Shown: positions 43,098 to 52,171 of the stretch, piece after piece
Numbering within the stretch: the first letter of the stretch is position 1
Layout of the letters: the number at the start of each line of letters is the position of its first letter
DNA from: Acidobacteriota bacterium
GTDB lineage: Bacteria; Acidobacteriota; Terriglobia; Bryobacterales; Bryobacteraceae
Assembly (NCBI GenBank): GCA_017307505.1
Contig: JAFKEE010000025.1
Location: 1-64,000 of the forward strand
Direction of reading: 5' to 3'
Length of the DNA stretch: 64,000 nucleotides
The notes under the pieces: generated by a model
Seen by the model: only the letters and a program-made list of their open reading frames with translations
What the model was told of the DNA's origin: nothing
Databases searched by the model: none
Made by a program: the position numbers and the translations under genes

Positions 43098-44278
43098 TAG
43101 GCGCGGCACAGGAAGATCGGCAGGCCCCGCTTGTTGGAGTAGTTCGGGCGGTACCGCTCGGTGTTGTACATCGAGCCCAGTTCCACCTTGCGCGGTCCCA
43201 GCTTGGGATCGGGGATCTCCACCATGTCGAAGCAGCCGTTGACGATGCCCGTCATCATGCCGCTCTTGCCTTCGGCCAGGGCGTCCATCGCCATATTGCC
43301 GTAGGTGCACGCCACGAGCTTGTCCGTGAAGTCCGGATCGCCCGAGCGCAGGTCGTAGGTCAGGTCGCTGACGATGGTCTCTTCCTTCGTCCGCGCCTTG
43401 ATCTCCGTCGCCAGATCATCGCCGACATTGGCCTTCTTCTGGTGGCCATAGGCATCGGCTTCGCCGTAGTGCTTCACCTGGTAGCCTTCCCACTCGGCGC
43501 CTTCGCTCAACAGCACCAGCGAGTAGTTCGACGGGTTGCTCTTCTTGTCGGAAACCAGCAGCCCGATCAGCTTGTCCAGGTCCACCTTGAACTCAGGGAT
43601 AACGCAGCGGATGTTCGTGACATACGCCGTGTAGAGCGCGGTATAGCCGGCATCGCGGCCAAAGATCCGGAAAATGCCGATGCGTTCGTGCGAACCAACT
43701 GTCGTGCGCTGGCGCTGGATGGCGCTCTCGGCGCGCGTGATGGCGGTCGAGAAGCCGATGCAGTACTCGGTGTGCTGCACGTCGTTGTCCATCGTTTTCG
43801 GAATCGCGATCACCTTCACGCCTTCGTCGTGCAGACGGCGCGCATAGCTCAGGGTGTCGTCACCGCCGATGGCAATCACGGTCTCGGCGCCCAGTGACTC
43901 CAGGTTCTTCAGAACCTGCGTCGTCACATCGTACACAGTGGAAACCTTGCCGCCCTTCTCGATGTCCTTCGTCGGGAAAGTCAGGCCCTTCAGATGATCC
44001 GGCAACGACTTCATCTTGGCCGGATTCGTGCGCGAGGAGTGCAGGAACGTGCCGCCGGTGCGGTCAATCGTGCGGGTATTCAACGGGGTGAGCGGCAGGA
44101 TGTAGCGCGACTTGCTGTCGGCATCGTCCAGGTTCAGGTGGGTGAGACCCTCCCAGCCGCGACGAACACCAACCACTTCATAGTCCATGCCGACGCCGCG
44201 GTAGGTTACCTGCTTAATTACGGCATTCAAACCGGGGACGTCGCCGCCGCCTGTAAGGATCACAATACGCTTGGGCAT
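43097..44278 (-). CDS. 6-phosphofructokinase, PPi-dependent type
   Basis: 393 residues, starting with an ATG behind AGGAG. The fold of PfkA is clear ('VILTGGGDVPGLNAVIKQVT', 'SHERIGIFRIFGRDAGYTAL', 'VLLSEGAEWEGYQVKHYG'). The selectivity residues are those of the pyrophosphate form: 'GGDDT' at 138-142 (Asp141 where ATP enzymes have Gly) and 'PKTMDNDV' at 160-167 (Lys161 where ATP enzymes have Gly). So this is most likely diphosphate-fructose-6-phosphate 1-phosphotransferase, a reversible glycolytic step. The methyltransferase gene overlaps its stop. Confidence 0.9.
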   Translation of the reverse strand: MPKRIVILTGGGDVPGLNAVIKQVTYRGVGMDYEVVGVRRGWEGLTHLNLDDADSKSRYILPLTPLNTRTIDRTGGTFLHSSRTNPAKMKSLPDHLKGLTFPTKDIEKGGKVSTVYDVTTQVLKNLESLGAETVIAIGGDDTLSYARRLHDEGVKVIAIPKTMDNDVQHTEYCIGFSTAITRAESAIQRQRTTVGSHERIGIFRIFGRDAGYTALYTAYVTNIRCVIPEFKVDLDKLIGLLVSDKKSNPSNYSLVLLSEGAEWEGYQVKHYGEADAYGHQKKANVGDDLATEIKARTKEETIVSDLTYDLRSGDPDFTDKLVACTYGNMAMDALAEGKSGMMTGIVNGCFDMVEIPDPKLGPRKVELGSMYNTERYRPNYSNKRGLPIFLCRA

Positions 44279-44349
44279 TCTCTCTCCTGAGTCTTAAAGA
44301 TCTAAAAGAATGGGATGGATGAGTCCAATTTCAGTATAGCTGGTCTGCT

Positions 44350-45714
44350 TTAGGGTTTGCCGCCTGCTTTTACCAGCTCTTCCACGGCTTGCGCGATCAG
44401 CGGAGCCGCCTCCGGCCCCACCGAGTTCACCTCGCCATACCAGCGCTTCGCCGCTCCAAAGGTGAACGGCGGCTTCTCATCCCACTGCACCTTCGGGATG
44501 ATGTAGCCGATCTCGTCATTCGCCAACCCAAACAACATCTTATACGGAGCCGTCAGCATTCTTTTGATGGGTCGCTCCACCGGAGCCTCCGGAAAGTCCG
44601 CGCCCGGGTCTTTCACCACCCCGCCCACGCTCAACTCCGGGTACATCTCACCCGGAATCAACGCCGCTTCCAGCTGCGCAACTCCCTGGCCGCTCAACCG
44701 CAGATACCCCACCGGAGCCTTCGTGTTCCCACCCTCCATCGATTGCCGCCCCTTGAACATGCCCGCCTGCGCAGCCATCAGGAACCCGGCATTGGCCACC
44801 GGAATCTGTACCAGCTTCTCCCTATACGTAATGGTGTCCAGCGTCACCTGCCTGGCATCGTGCAGCGCGCCGTGGACATGCTCGGCCACATACTCGCCCA
44901 CCGCCTCCGCAAACCGGAACGTCTCCGCCGGAGCCGGCTGTTTCGTCTTCGGATCCACGATCTTCGCCCCCAGCGGCGACTGCATGCCGCCCACCGCGCC
45001 ATTCACATAGACCACCAGGCCGCCTTCCAGGCTCTCCAGCCGCGCCGTCAAACCCGCCGGCCAGTCCGCCGTGATCAGCGTATTCCTGCTGCCCAGCGTC
45101 TCCGGATGGTTCGTCCAGTTCACCAGCGTCGCGATCCGCTCCCGCCGCATATCGTTCACCGCCAGCGCCAGAATCTGCGGATCGTGCACCACCGGCGGGC
45201 GGCTGTCGTCGAAATAGCCGTCGACATCCTTCGGGGTCACGCCCGCCACCATCGCCGTGGCGGGGCGCAATGTGGATAGGCACTCCTTGATCGCCTCCAC
45301 CGCGCGCGCCACCAGCAGCGCGTTGTACTCCTCATCGATCCCGCTCACACCCTGCTTCGCGCCCCACAAGCCCATCGTGTCCGGCCCTTCATGCACATGG
45401 GTCGCGGCCACGATCACCGTCGCCTGCGGAGCACCCGCCCGGATCTTCCGGACGTCCTCCCACAACAGCCCGATCGAATCCGCGGCGCAGATTACCAGCG
45501 GCTTCTCACCCGTCGACAGGGCGACGCAGCGGACCCACAGGTCATCGTGGACGCCGGTCGCCGCCCGGCCATTGCCGAACCCGGCCATATAGACAGGCCG
45601 GCCACTCTTCAAATCCGGGGTGATGCTGCGCTTGGCCGCACTGGCCATCAACTCGCCGCCCTGCGCCAGACAGGCGCACGCGCACAACAAGGCGGACACA
45701 ATCAGGGGTTTCAT
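44350..45714 (-). CDS. Neutral/alkaline ceramidase-like exported protein
   Basis: 454 residues. Residues 1-18 form a signal peptide ('LIVSALLCACACLAQG'). The fold of the neutral/alkaline non-lysosomal ceramidase N-domain is indicated by 'YMAGFGNGRAATGVHDDLWV', 'VIVAATHVHEGPDTMGLWG' (Zn-binding His) and 'LVNWTNHPETLGSRNTLITA'. Only the N-terminal catalytic domain seems present, with a shortened C-terminus ('GYIIPKVQWDEKPPFTFG' and 'EVNSVGPEAAPLIAQAVEE'). Acidobacterial homologues are frequent, and their substrates are mostly untested. The TPR gene lies 40 bases upstream. Confidence 0.85.
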   Translation of the reverse strand: MKPLIVSALLCACACLAQGGELMASAAKRSITPDLKSGRPVYMAGFGNGRAATGVHDDLWVRCVALSTGEKPLVICAADSIGLLWEDVRKIRAGAPQATVIVAATHVHEGPDTMGLWGAKQGVSGIDEEYNALLVARAVEAIKECLSTLRPATAMVAGVTPKDVDGYFDDSRPPVVHDPQILALAVNDMRRERIATLVNWTNHPETLGSRNTLITADWPAGLTARLESLEGGLVVYVNGAVGGMQSPLGAKIVDPKTKQPAPAETFRFAEAVGEYVAEHVHGALHDARQVTLDTITYREKLVQIPVANAGFLMAAQAGMFKGRQSMEGGNTKAPVGYLRLSGQGVAQLEAALIPGEMYPELSVGGVVKDPGADFPEAPVERPIKRMLTAPYKMLFGLANDEIGYIIPKVQWDEKPPFTFGAAKRWYGEVNSVGPEAAPLIAQAVEELVKAGGKP

Positions 45715-45754
45715 CGAGGTTTACTCTATCGCACCCCGGCCGTCCGCCCAAGCG

Positions 45755-46828
45755 TTATTGGCTGATTTTATGGATCAGCAACGGCAGCGGATCGGTCTCC
45801 GGGACGGGCGTCGTGCAGGTCTGCTGGCGGCTGCGCCACAACGACTGCGCGAAGTCGAGAAGCACCTCGGCCGACACATTGTCCATGCCGTGCAACTGCT
45901 TCTCTTTCAACTCGACATCGTCCAGCGCCGGCTGCAGCTTCGCCATGGCCCCTTTCAAGTGCCCGCAGATCCGCAGGTCCTCTTTGGCCAGTTCCAGCAC
46001 CTTCTTGCTGCGCTCGAACTTATCTTTCGACGCCAGCCGCCGCGGCGTCGGATCCAACTCGCTCAACTGCGCCGCAAACTGCAAACGCCCCGCGATCTGG
46101 GCATCGGCGCCCCGCAGCTTCAACGCTCTCTGCAAGCTCTCCTGCGCCTCGGAATAGCCACCCTGTGCCATCTGCGCCTCGGCCAGACCGGACCATGCCT
46201 CGACATCGCCGGCATCGCCACGCAGCAGCCTCCGATAACTCTCCGCCGCGCGCGCCGGAGCGCCCGCCACCAGAAGCAGCCGCGCGATTTTCCGCTGAGT
46301 GTCCAGGTCTGCCTTCGAGCCGCTCTGGATCAGCAGGACCTCCGCCAGAAGCTTCTCCGGCTCGCCCGCATCGGCCAGGAACTCAGCCAGTTCCATCCGC
46401 ACCTCGTCCGCCGGACCCGCCCCGGGCCACTTGCCATAGACCGCGCGATGGTAATACGCCTCCGCCTCCCGGTCGTTCCCGAGCTTCACCTGCAGCCGGG
46501 CCATCGCTAGGTTGGCATCGCCTGCATTCGAATCCGCATTCAGCACCGGCCGCAACTGGCTCTCCGCATCCGCCAGCCGGCCGGCCGCCAGCAGCGCGCC
46601 AGCCAGGCCCATCTGGTATTCGCGGTTGTTCCGCTGCAGCACATGCGCCCGCTCCATCAGTCTCACCGCTGCCGCCGCATCGCCGCGGTCCAGCAGTTGT
46701 TTGCCTTCCCGGTAGTGCGCTGCTGCCTCATTCAGAATCTCCAGCCGCTCCAGGCGCGCCAGGAATTGATCGACCGCAATCAGTCCCAGCACCACCGCCA
46801 GGACCGACAGCACAAACCCGGGCTTCAT
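45755..46828 (-). CDS. Membrane-anchored TPR protein
   Basis: 357 residues. A single N-terminal helix (about 4-22, 'GFVLSVLAVVLGLIAVDQFL') is followed by TPR-like helical repeats ('AAAHYREGKQLLDRGDAAAA', 'NREYQMGLAGALLAAGRLAD', 'NLAMARLQVKLGNDREAEA', 'GLAEAQMAQGGYSEAQESL'). This makes a scaffold outside the cytosol. The ATG overlaps the stop of the ClC gene by 4 bases, so both are translated together. No enzymatic motif is seen. Confidence 0.85.
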   Translation of the reverse strand: MKPGFVLSVLAVVLGLIAVDQFLARLERLEILNEAAAHYREGKQLLDRGDAAAAVRLMERAHVLQRNNREYQMGLAGALLAAGRLADAESQLRPVLNADSNAGDANLAMARLQVKLGNDREAEAYYHRAVYGKWPGAGPADEVRMELAEFLADAGEPEKLLAEVLLIQSGSKADLDTQRKIARLLLVAGAPARAAESYRRLLRGDAGDVEAWSGLAEAQMAQGGYSEAQESLQRALKLRGADAQIAGRLQFAAQLSELDPTPRRLASKDKFERSKKVLELAKEDLRICGHLKGAMAKLQPALDDVELKEKQLHGMDNVSAEVLLDFAQSLWRSRQQTCTTPVPETDPLPLLIHKISQ

Positions 46829-48531
46829 CGCGGCCCCCCCTGTAGCGCCCCGCTCACCCCAAATGCCTTCAGGATCGCCGGCAGCCGCACCACGCCCAGC
46901 AACTGCGAGACGTTCGCCCGGCTCACCACCGGCAGCATGTTCAGGTTGTTATCGCCCATCTTTTCCAGGGCCAGACTCAGCGGATGGTCGGGATGTACGA
47001 AGGGAAATTGCCGCTCCGCCGCCACTCCTGCCGTGGTCCCGTCGGCCACCTTCCGGATCATCGCCTCCCTGAGCAAGCCCACCAGCCGTTCGCCCTGCAT
47101 CACCGGCCAGGCTGCCGCCGCGTCCGCCTGCTGCATCTTCCTCGAATCCAGCAACTCCTCCGCCGCCACCGTTTCCGCCTGCTCAAGCACATCGGATACA
47201 TCCAATCGCGCCTGATGCACCCGCTCCTCATCGCCCGGCAGGGAAACGCCTTCCTGGTGGGCCAGGGCTTCGTAGATGGGCTGCCTCTGCAGCCGGTAGG
47301 ACACAAAGAAACTGATCAGGTTCGAGATCATCAGCGGCACAATGATCGAGTAATCCCGCGTCATCTCGAAGATCATGATCACCGAGGTCAGCGGAGTCCG
47401 CACAATCCCCGCAAAAGCCGTCCCCATCCCGATCAGCGCATACGCCCCCGGATTCGCCGTCACACCCGGCATCAGAGCATGGGCCAGGCTGCCCACGGTC
47501 CCGCCCACCATCGCGCCGATGAACAGACTCGGCCCAAAGATGCCGCCCGCATTGCCCGAGGAGTAACACACGGCCGTCGCTACGATCTTCAACACCACCA
47601 GCAGCGCGATGGTCCGCACCGCCATGTCCCCGCCCAGCACACGCTCCACATAGTCGTAGCCGACGCCCAGAACCTCCGGCATGTACCAGCCCAGCAGGCC
47701 CACCAGCAGGCCGCCCACCGTCGGTTGCAGCCACACTGTCTTCGCAGGCAGGCCGCGGAACCAGATCCGCAAACTTAGCAACAGCTTCACGAAGGCGACC
47801 GAAGCCAGTCCGCCCACAACGCCCAGCACGGCGTACACCAGAAACTCGATGGGACTCACCAACTGATACGCCGGCACGTGGAACAGCGGCTCGTCGCCCA
47901 GGATCATGTGCAGCACCATCCACGAGGTCGCCGAACTGATCACCACCGAACCCATCACCGGCGCGTGCAGATCGCCTAGAATCTCTTCCAGCGAGAACAG
48001 CACGGCCGCAATCGGAGTATTGAACGCCGCCGCCAGCGCCGCCGAGCAGCCCACCGGAATCAGCGCCTTCACGTCATCGCCCTGCAGTCCGCTGCGGCGC
48101 GCCAGTACCGACGCGATGCCCGCGCCAATCTGCACGGACGGCCCTTCGCGGCCCAGCGCAATGCCGCTCGCCAGCGACGTCGAACAGCACAGGAACTTGC
48201 CCAGCACCGTCTTCAGCGAGATATAGCCGTCGTGAATGAAGATCGCGAACTTCGTCTGCGGAATGCCGCTGCCGCGCGCGCCGGGAAAGTACTTGGCCAG
48301 CAGCCAGCCCGTGGTCAACGCGCCCAGCACAGGCACCAGCACCCGCCGCCAGGCCGCTCCGCCCGGAGGATACATCCGGGCCGCCAGGCGTCCGGTCAGC
48401 AGGATAAACGCCACCACCACCAGCCCGACCACCGCCCCAATCACGAAGCTGAGGATCAGTTGGGTCTGCGCGGACTTGCCCTCTTCCCCGTCAGACCAGC
48501 GGCGAAGCCAGCGCCCAATAGAATTCAACAT
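46825..48531 (-). CDS. ClC-type chloride/proton transporter with CBS pair
   Basis: 568 residues from the ATG at 48531. Ion-selectivity motifs: 'GARGSGIPQTK' (GSGIP, about 87-91) and 'ALGREGPSVQIGAG' (GREGP with gating Glu129), plus 'PIAAVLFSLEEILGD'. 'SGNAGGIFGPSLFIGAMVGG' near residue 340 is the GIFGP-like third motif. A C-terminal CBS pair (about 445-560: 'DVSDVLEQAETVAAEEL', 'PFVHPDHPLSLALEKMGDNN') probably senses adenine nucleotides. The longer upstream frame gives Arg-rich noise. The gene is overlapped at its 3' end by the TPR gene. Confidence 0.93.
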   Translation of the reverse strand: MLNSIGRWLRRWSDGEEGKSAQTQLILSFVIGAVVGLVVVAFILLTGRLAARMYPPGGAAWRRVLVPVLGALTTGWLLAKYFPGARGSGIPQTKFAIFIHDGYISLKTVLGKFLCCSTSLASGIALGREGPSVQIGAGIASVLARRSGLQGDDVKALIPVGCSAALAAAFNTPIAAVLFSLEEILGDLHAPVMGSVVISSATSWMVLHMILGDEPLFHVPAYQLVSPIEFLVYAVLGVVGGLASVAFVKLLLSLRIWFRGLPAKTVWLQPTVGGLLVGLLGWYMPEVLGVGYDYVERVLGGDMAVRTIALLVVLKIVATAVCYSSGNAGGIFGPSLFIGAMVGGTVGSLAHALMPGVTANPGAYALIGMGTAFAGIVRTPLTSVIMIFEMTRDYSIIVPLMISNLISFFVSYRLQRQPIYEALAHQEGVSLPGDEERVHQARLDVSDVLEQAETVAAEELLDSRKMQQADAAAAWPVMQGERLVGLLREAMIRKVADGTTAGVAAERQFPFVHPDHPLSLALEKMGDNNLNMLPVVSRANVSQLLGVVRLPAILKAFGVSGALQGGPR

Positions 48532-48611
48532 GCTCTTAACAGGATACGGATTCCGCCACTTCCTTGCCCGCCGCCCCGCCTTCGCTGCCGGTTCGCCTGA
48601 CAAGGCGGGCC

Positions 48612-48654
48612 CAAAACAAAACGGGCCGGAAAGGCGCCCATGCCCTCCGGCCCG
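48612..48654 (-). terminator. Rho-independent terminator after the EF-G paralogue
   Basis: A 9-bp GC stem (48622-48630 with 48646-48654) with a 15-base loop is followed on the minus strand by TTTTGTTTTGG. It lies 23 bases after the stop at 48678. Confidence 0.88.
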
Positions 48655-48677
48655 CTGTGCCCACTCCTGGAATCGGA

Positions 48678-50774
48678 CTATTCGTCTTCGTCCACTTCGC
48701 CCGTGGCCGAAGCCTTGTACGCCGCGATGATCTTATCGGCGTTCAAGGCAGGCACGTAATCGTAGTGCGAAAACTCCATCGAGAACGACGCCCGGCCCTG
48801 CGTCATCGACGTCAGGTCGTTCTGGTACGTCAGCATCTCCGACATCGGCACCACGGCGCGGATGATCTGCGTTCCGCCCTTGGTGTCCATGCCGCTGATG
48901 CGGCCCCGGCGGCCGTTCATGTCGCTCATCAGGTCGCCGGCATACTCCACCGGACCGGCCACTTCCACCTTCATGATCGGCTCCAGCAGCGCCGGCTTGG
49001 CCGCCTCCATTGCCAGTTTGAAGGCCTTACGGCCGGCGATCTTGAACGCCATTTCCGACGAGTCCACGTCGTGGTACGACCCGTCATACAGCGTCACCCG
49101 GAAATCCACCACCGGGAAGCCGGCCAGATAGCCGCGCGCTGCCGCTTCCAGAATGCCCTTTTCAATGGCCGGGATGAACTGTCTGGGCACCGCGCCGCCA
49201 AAGATGTTATTGACGTACTCGAAGCCGCCGCCGCGCTCCATCGGCTCCATCTTGATGCGGCAGTCGCCGAACTGGCCGTGGCCGCCCGTCTGTTTCTTGT
49301 GGCGCCCGTGGACATCGGCGAACCCGCGGATCGTCTCGCGGTACGGAATCTTCGGCTGCCGCAGCTCCACTTCCACGTTGTAGCGCTTCTTCAACCGGCT
49401 CACGATCACTTCAATGTGCTGCCCGCCGCTGCCGGCCAGCAGGAAGTCCTTCGTCTGCGGATCCCGGTAGAAGCGCAGGCCCTGGTCTTCTTCCAGGATC
49501 TTCGCTACCGAGTTGCCCATGCGGTCTTCGTCGTTCCGCGACTTCGCCGCAATGGCATACGCAATCGAGGGCTCGGGGATCTGAACCTTTGGATACTCGA
49601 CGGAATCACCCTTCTCGCAAAGCGTGTCTCCGGTCAGCACTTCCTTCAGCTTCGCCACCACCCCGATATCGCCCGCATGCAGCTCGTTCACCGGCTGCAG
49701 CGTCTTGCCCATCGGCACGCTGATGTGCGACAACCGCTCCTGGCTCTTGCTGCGCATGTCCACCAGGTTGACGTCGTTCTTCAGCACGCCCGTGCAGACT
49801 TTGAAGAAGCTCAGGCGCCCCGAAAACGGATCGGCCACGGTCTTGAACACATAGGCCGTCACGTGGTCCTTGTCCGTGATCGCCTTGAACTCTTCGTGGT
49901 CGCCTACCATCGCCTTCAGCGCCGGATGCTCGGTCGGATTCGGACAGAACTCCTGCAGGAACTCCATCACCAGGTCCGTGCCGATATTGCGCAGCGCCGA
50001 ACCGCACATCACCGGAAAGATCTTGTCGTCCTTCACCGCGTCATGCAGCCCGGCCATGATGTCTTCGGCCGGCAGCGTGCCGTTCTCGAAGAACTTCTCC
50101 ATCAGCTCGTCTTTGCCTTCCGCGATCATCTCGATCAGGGCATCGTGCGCGGCCTTCGCGTCATCGGCCATCGACGCCGGAATCGGAATTTCCTTGCCCT
50201 GTCCGTCGCCGTCCGGCGTGTACGACCAGGCCTTCATGGAGATGATGTCCACGATGCCCGAGAAATCCCGCTCCTTGCCGATCGGCAGATGGATCGGCAC
50301 GCAATACCGTCCAAAAATCTCCTGGATATTGGCCAGCGCGCGGTCAAAGTCACTGCGCTCGCGATCCAGCTTGTTGATCAGGAAGGCCCGCGGCAGCGCA
50401 TACTGCTCCGCGTACTCCCAAACCTTCTCCGTCATCACTTCGACGCCGGCGACGCCATCCACCAGAATCAGGGCGGCATCCGCGGCAGCCATCGAAATCT
50501 TCGTGTCGTACATGAAGAGATTGAAGCCCGGAGTATCGAAGACGTTCAGCTTCTTCTTCTTCCATTCGACAGCGGCGAGAGAAGTGGAAATCGTCAGCTT
50601 CCTGTTGATCTCCTCATCGTCAAAATCTGTGATCGTGTTGCCCTCGTCGACCCGAGTCAAGCGATTGGTCGCACCGGTGGCAAACAGCATGCCGGCCGCG
50701 AGCGACGTCTTTCCGCTATGCCCGTGACCGACGAGGGCCACGTTTCGGACTTCAGTGCTTTCGTATACCTTCAC
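48678..50774 (-). CDS. Elongation factor G paralogue (EF-G II / FusA2 type)
   Basis: 698 residues from the GTG at 50774, chosen because GGAG lies 8 bases upstream and the protein then starts 'VKVYESTEVRNVALVGHG' as in other members; a GTG at 50783 is also open. G1 is 'GHGHSGKT' (16-23) and G4 is 'NKLD' (134-137). The EF-G domains II-V are all present ('GDTLCEKGDSVEYPKVQIPE', 'GQFGDCRIKMEP', 'GRRGRISGMDTKGGTQIIRA'). The G3 box reads 'DTPGF' (Phe84), so the catalytic His of canonical EF-G is missing. It is a single-gene transcript; the true fusA is elsewhere. Confidence 0.92.
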   Translation of the reverse strand: MKVYESTEVRNVALVGHGHSGKTSLAAGMLFATGATNRLTRVDEGNTITDFDDEEINRKLTISTSLAAVEWKKKKLNVFDTPGFNLFMYDTKISMAAADAALILVDGVAGVEVMTEKVWEYAEQYALPRAFLINKLDRERSDFDRALANIQEIFGRYCVPIHLPIGKERDFSGIVDIISMKAWSYTPDGDGQGKEIPIPASMADDAKAAHDALIEMIAEGKDELMEKFFENGTLPAEDIMAGLHDAVKDDKIFPVMCGSALRNIGTDLVMEFLQEFCPNPTEHPALKAMVGDHEEFKAITDKDHVTAYVFKTVADPFSGRLSFFKVCTGVLKNDVNLVDMRSKSQERLSHISVPMGKTLQPVNELHAGDIGVVAKLKEVLTGDTLCEKGDSVEYPKVQIPEPSIAYAIAAKSRNDEDRMGNSVAKILEEDQGLRFYRDPQTKDFLLAGSGGQHIEVIVSRLKKRYNVEVELRQPKIPYRETIRGFADVHGRHKKQTGGHGQFGDCRIKMEPMERGGGFEYVNNIFGGAVPRQFIPAIEKGILEAAARGYLAGFPVVDFRVTLYDGSYHDVDSSEMAFKIAGRKAFKLAMEAAKPALLEPIMKVEVAGPVEYAGDLMSDMNGRRGRISGMDTKGGTQIIRAVVPMSEMLTYQNDLTSMTQGRASFSMEFSHYDYVPALNADKIIAAYKASATGEVDEDE

Positions 50775-50949
50775 TTGGCACACTCCAAGAGTGGATTGGG
50801 CGCCGATTAACAGGACAGGCGTCCGTCTGAGCGGAATCGTATCACAATTGAAATAGAGGAATTTGGACCTGATGCTCCACTATGCCGCAAGGCCCTCCCC
50901 ACCGTGCTATCAAGGTGTTTTACCTTCATTCTGATAGGAGGCTGGACCG

Positions 50950-51441
50950 GTGGTTTCCAAAGACACATTGCTTGCCCATATCGACTACTCCGCCTGGGCC
51001 TCCCGCCGCCTGGTCTCGGCCATCACCGAACTCTCCGAGGACCAACTCAGCCGCGACTTCGGCACCGCCGACAAGAGCATCCTCGGTACCCTGGTCCACA
51101 CCTATCGCGCCGACAGCATCTGGCTCGCCCGCATGCACCAGGAACCCGGCAGGTTCACGCCCAGCGAAGCCGACTTCCACCTCAGCGTCCTGCTCGACCA
51201 CTGGCCCGAAGTTTACAACGGCTGGCGCCATTACCTGGCCGGCCTGGACGACAATCAGATCCTGGATTCAATCAGTTACCACGATTTGAAGGGCAACGCC
51301 TGGTCCACGCCCGTCTATCAGATCGTCCTGCACCTGGTGAATCACGGCACTCACCACCGCGGCCAGGTCTCCGGCTTTCTCCGGACCCTGGGCCAGAAGC
51401 CGCCGGTTCTCGACCTGATCGCCTACTACCGCAGCCTCTAG
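50950..51441 (+). CDS. DinB-family protein
   Basis: 163 residues, starting with the GTG at 50950; AGGAGG lies at 50936-50941. The four-helix bundle with three metal-binding His is seen: 'LGTLVHTYRADSIWLAR' (first His) and 'LHLVNHGTHHRGQVSGFLRT' (H-x3-H pair). DinB proteins are putative metal-dependent thiol transferases or hydrolases with bacillithiol- or mycothiol-type substrates. No cofactor gene is nearby. Its stop (CTAG) is shared with the convergent methyltransferase. Confidence 0.9.
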   Translation: MVSKDTLLAHIDYSAWASRRLVSAITELSEDQLSRDFGTADKSILGTLVHTYRADSIWLARMHQEPGRFTPSEADFHLSVLLDHWPEVYNGWRHYLAGLDDNQILDSISYHDLKGNAWSTPVYQIVLHLVNHGTHHRGQVSGFLRTLGQKPPVLDLIAYYRSL

Positions 51442-52169
51442 ACGGCCCGCAGCCAGTACAGCCGGCACTCGTAAAGAATCCGCACCAGCCCGTCCACTTG
51501 GTGCCGGTCATAGATGGTGCGGAGGCGCTCCACGAATCCCCCGTCGCCCACCGGCACATACGACGCCGACAGCAGCCGCCCTTTCAGGCCATCCCAATCC
51601 AGTACCTGCTCGTTCGGCGCCGTCCAACGCTCCACCGGAATGGGGGCAAAAACCGCCGCGACATTCACCGTCTCTTCTTTATCGGCCGAGAACCGAGCGG
51701 CATACTCCGCGCTGCTCTCCACCAGTAGCCGCTCCAAATCCATCAGGAACGGACTCGCCGTCCGCAACCGGATATTCCAGATGATCGCGATCAGCCCGCC
51801 CGGCTTCACGATCCGCAGAAACTCCGCCCGCGCCGCCGGCAGGTCCACCCAATGGAACGCCTGCGCGCAGGCCACCAGGTCCGCGCAGGCATCCGGCAAA
51901 CCCGTGGCCTCGCCCGTGCCCGCCTGCACATCGAAGCCCTGCTGCAAGGCCGCCGCCCGCATCGCCGCGTTCGGCTCAATCCCGACCACGCTGTACCCAT
52001 TCCTGACGAACAACTCCGTCGAGATGCCGGTCCCGCAAGCCACATCCACCACCTGCGCGCCCGGAGCCAGCCCTTCGCCTTCCAATTTCCTGACCAGCGC
52101 GTCCGGATAGCCCGGCCTATACTTCACATAGTTGTCGACTCGATTGGAAAACCGTTCAGTAGGTTGCAT
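51438..52169 (-). CDS. Class I SAM-dependent methyltransferase
   Basis: 243 residues from the ATG at 52169, two bases after the thiE stop. 'RFSNRVDNYVKYRPGYPDAL' is the N-terminal motif of this methyltransferase group. The fold is 'AQVVDVACGTGISTELFVRN' (SAM loop), 'VVGIEPNAAMRAAALQQGF', 'CADLVACAQAFHWVDLPAAR' and 'EFLRIVKPGGLIAIIWN'. The family methylates small molecules or lipids; the substrate is unknown. It is the last gene of the modB-modC-fmdE-thiE run, which is an odd partner for molybdenum genes. Confidence 0.88.
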   Translation of the reverse strand: MQPTERFSNRVDNYVKYRPGYPDALVRKLEGEGLAPGAQVVDVACGTGISTELFVRNGYSVVGIEPNAAMRAAALQQGFDVQAGTGEATGLPDACADLVACAQAFHWVDLPAARAEFLRIVKPGGLIAIIWNIRLRTASPFLMDLERLLVESSAEYAARFSADKEETVNVAAVFAPIPVERWTAPNEQVLDWDGLKGRLLSASYVPVGDGGFVERLRTIYDRHQVDGLVRILYECRLYWLRAV

Positions 52170-52171
52170 AG

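Noticed and set aside
48564-50810. Long plus-strand frame opposite the EF-G paralogue
   Set aside because: His/Arg/Val shadow of a conserved GTPase gene.
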